Below, piece by piece: positions 62,916 to 64,000 of a stretch of 64,000 bases of DNA. Under the pieces are notes generated by a model. It was not told where the DNA came from. It saw nothing but the letters and a program-made list of their open reading frames with translations, and searched no databases. Both the position numbers and the translations under genes were made by a program. Source of the DNA: Streptantibioticus silvisoli. GTDB taxonomy: Bacteria > Actinomycetota > Actinomycetes > Streptomycetales > Streptomycetaceae. The stretch spans positions 124,001 through 188,000 of the forward strand of contig NZ_JAAGKO020000009.1 of the NCBI RefSeq assembly GCF_027947535.2, read 5' to 3'. Each line of letters starts with the position of its first letter. Position 1 is the first letter of the stretch.

Positions 62916-63610
62916 ACGGGCGACTCCATGGCGATGCGGAGGGCCGCGATGCCGCGTGATCCGTATGCCTTCACGGAGCCGATGGATATGCCGAGGGTCT
63001 CGGCGACCTGGGCCTCGGTCATGTCCGCGAAGTAGCGCAGGACCAGGACCTCGCGCTGGCGGCGCTGGAGGGACCGCATGGACGTGATCAACTGGTCGCG
63101 TTCCAGCTGCTCGTAGGCGCCCTCCTCGGCGCTGGCCATGTCGGGCATCGGCTTGGAGAGCAGCTTCAGGCCCAGGATGCGGCGGCGCAGCGCGGAACGG
63201 GAGAGGTTGACGACCGTCTGGCGCAGGTAGGCGAGGGTCTTGTCGGTCTCGCGGACCCGGCCGCGCGCGGAGTGCACCCGGATGAACGCCTCCTGGACGA
63301 CGTCCTCGCACGAGGCGGTGTCGTCCAGCAGGAGCGCGGCGAGGCCGAGCAGGGCGCGGTAGTGCTGCCGGTAGGTCTCGGTGAGGTGGTCGACGGTGGT
63401 GCCGGCGGCCATCGTGCCGTCACTGCTCGCCGAGGTGTTCGCCGGAAGGTCGGTCACCTGCCAGGGCGCGATCACCGGCAGGCCGCCGGCCGCGCGGGGA
63501 CGGCCAGGGCGGGCCGCAGCGGCGCGGGGCCGTGCTGCGGGAGGCGCGAGGTGCGCGCCGAGGGTCGACACCCCCAGAGCGGCTGCGATGCCGCCGAATG
63601 CTTCTGCCAC
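62912..63610 (-). CDS. SigE-family ECF RNA polymerase sigma factor
   Basis: A 232-residue sigma-70 family member. Region 2 has YRQHYRALLGLAALLLDDTA, CEDVVQEAFIRVH and LAYLRQTVVNLSRSALRRR. Region 4 has LQRRQREVLVLRYFADMTEA and QVAETLGISIGSVKAYGSRG. The first 65 residues are Pro/Ala/Arg-rich and vary; starts at GTG 63610 or further in (ATG near residue 67) are both possible. It is translationally coupled with the membrane protein downstream, a typical sigma/anti-sigma arrangement, suggesting response to an envelope signal. Confidence 0.87.
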   Translation of the reverse strand: MAEAFGGIAAALGVSTLGAHLAPPAARPRAAAARPGRPRAAGGLPVIAPWQVTDLPANTSASSDGTMAAGTTVDHLTETYRQHYRALLGLAALLLDDTASCEDVVQEAFIRVHSARGRVRETDKTLAYLRQTVVNLSRSALRRRILGLKLLSKPMPDMASAEEGAYEQLERDQLITSMRSLQRRQREVLVLRYFADMTEAQVAETLGISIGSVKAYGSRGIAALRIAMESPV

Positions 63611-63793
63611 GACTGTTGGACGCTTCTGCCCCCGTCGGGGTTGTACGAGTTCCCCATGCGAACCAACTCATCCCCATTGCCCCGTTGATCCTACGAATCG
63701 GCTGAACAGCCTTCCCCGCCCGGCACGCGGACATGGGGCAGGAGCCGAATTGTCGAACGCCGGAGCCGCCTGGATCAAGCGGTTCAGACCATC

Positions 63794-63821
63794 GACTTCG
63801 TCACAGAACCTTCACGAAGTC
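63794..63821. promoter_or_regulatory. Perfect 8-bp inverted repeat upstream of the sigma-factor gene
   Basis: GACTTCGT and ACGAAGTC flank a 12-bp spacer. It lies 184 bp before the sigma-factor start within 390 bp of sequence that shows no gene to the right edge. It may be an operator or a promoter dyad. Confidence 0.4.
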
Positions 63822-64000
63822 TGCAATTGAGCCGTCCGCCTGCGGCACTTCGGTACGGAACGGTACGAAACCGGCCGCCCGCGCTGAGCACGCGGGCGGA
63901 CGGGTGACGGATCGGGCGGCAGTACGAAGACCCAACCGCCTTCGGGCGGCCGGGAGTTCGGACCGGGGCGGCGGGAGTCGGCGACGCGGGCCGAGTCGGC

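Overview
The window is chromosomal DNA of a high-GC actinomycete, almost certainly a Streptomyces or a close relative. The reasons are GC-biased third codon positions, GTG/TTG starts, short overlapping reading frames, a near-identical BldG, a WblA, and a gene order that follows the bldG-crp-wblA segment of the S. coelicolor chromosome (from memory bldG is SCO3549, crp SCO3571, wblA SCO3579). About 50 genes, two tRNAs and one structured RNA can be supported.

Layout. 1-3.5 kb: right end of an integrated actinomycete conjugative element (DUF3631 ATPase fragment, excisionase-like gene, XRE regulator, tyrosine integrase) abutting the 3' end of tRNA-Thr(CGT). 3.9-18.4 kb: secreted and membrane hydrolases, then holB, an MFS/thymidylate-kinase fusion, topA, a methyltransferase and a lipoprotein, all on the minus strand. 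19.2-23.4 kb: the BldG anti-anti-sigma factor with its RsbW-like partner, divergent from a DEAD-box helicase that carries a huge low-complexity insertion. 22-29 kb: a minus-strand Tad/Flp pilus operon (ssd, tadA, tadB, tadC, pilin, two TadE-like genes), with a 6C RNA upstream at 30.2 kb. 30.3-39.5 kb: HAD phosphatase, degenerate Fic protein, ParA-like ATPase, carbonic anhydrase (frameshifted), acetyl-CoA synthetase, holin-like membrane protein, epoxide-hydrolase-like enzyme. 40.7-44.6 kb: marP-nudL-nth operon and divergent crp. 44.9-54.3 kb: metallo-beta-lactamase/Nudix pair, RidA/DUF4177 pair, two ArsA-like ATPases, wblA, a bifunctional penicillin-binding protein, a YqeY protein. 54.3-64 kb: phosphoesterase, tRNA-Pro(CGG), a small accessory island that includes a PD-(D/E)XK-like protein, an S9 peptidase, SURF1, and an ECF sigma factor translationally coupled to a membrane-anchored protein.

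How the parts relate. Housekeeping replication genes (holB, tmk, topA) lie beside developmental regulators (bldG, wblA, crp), a surface pilus operon and cell-wall synthesis. The element at the left edge and the island behind tRNA-Pro are the only clearly accessory parts.

The most unusual property is the amount of simple and tandem repeat DNA in the gaps: 21 copies of a 5-mer, 10.6 copies of an 8-mer, a 40-bp tandem array, a 48-bp perfect palindrome and a dispersed CACCGCCA-rich repeat. The same type of low-complexity sequence seems to have entered or extended genes: the helicase insertion, the read-through TadE-like frame, the nth N-terminus and the SURF1 tail. No CRISPR array, rRNA gene or intact insertion sequence was seen.
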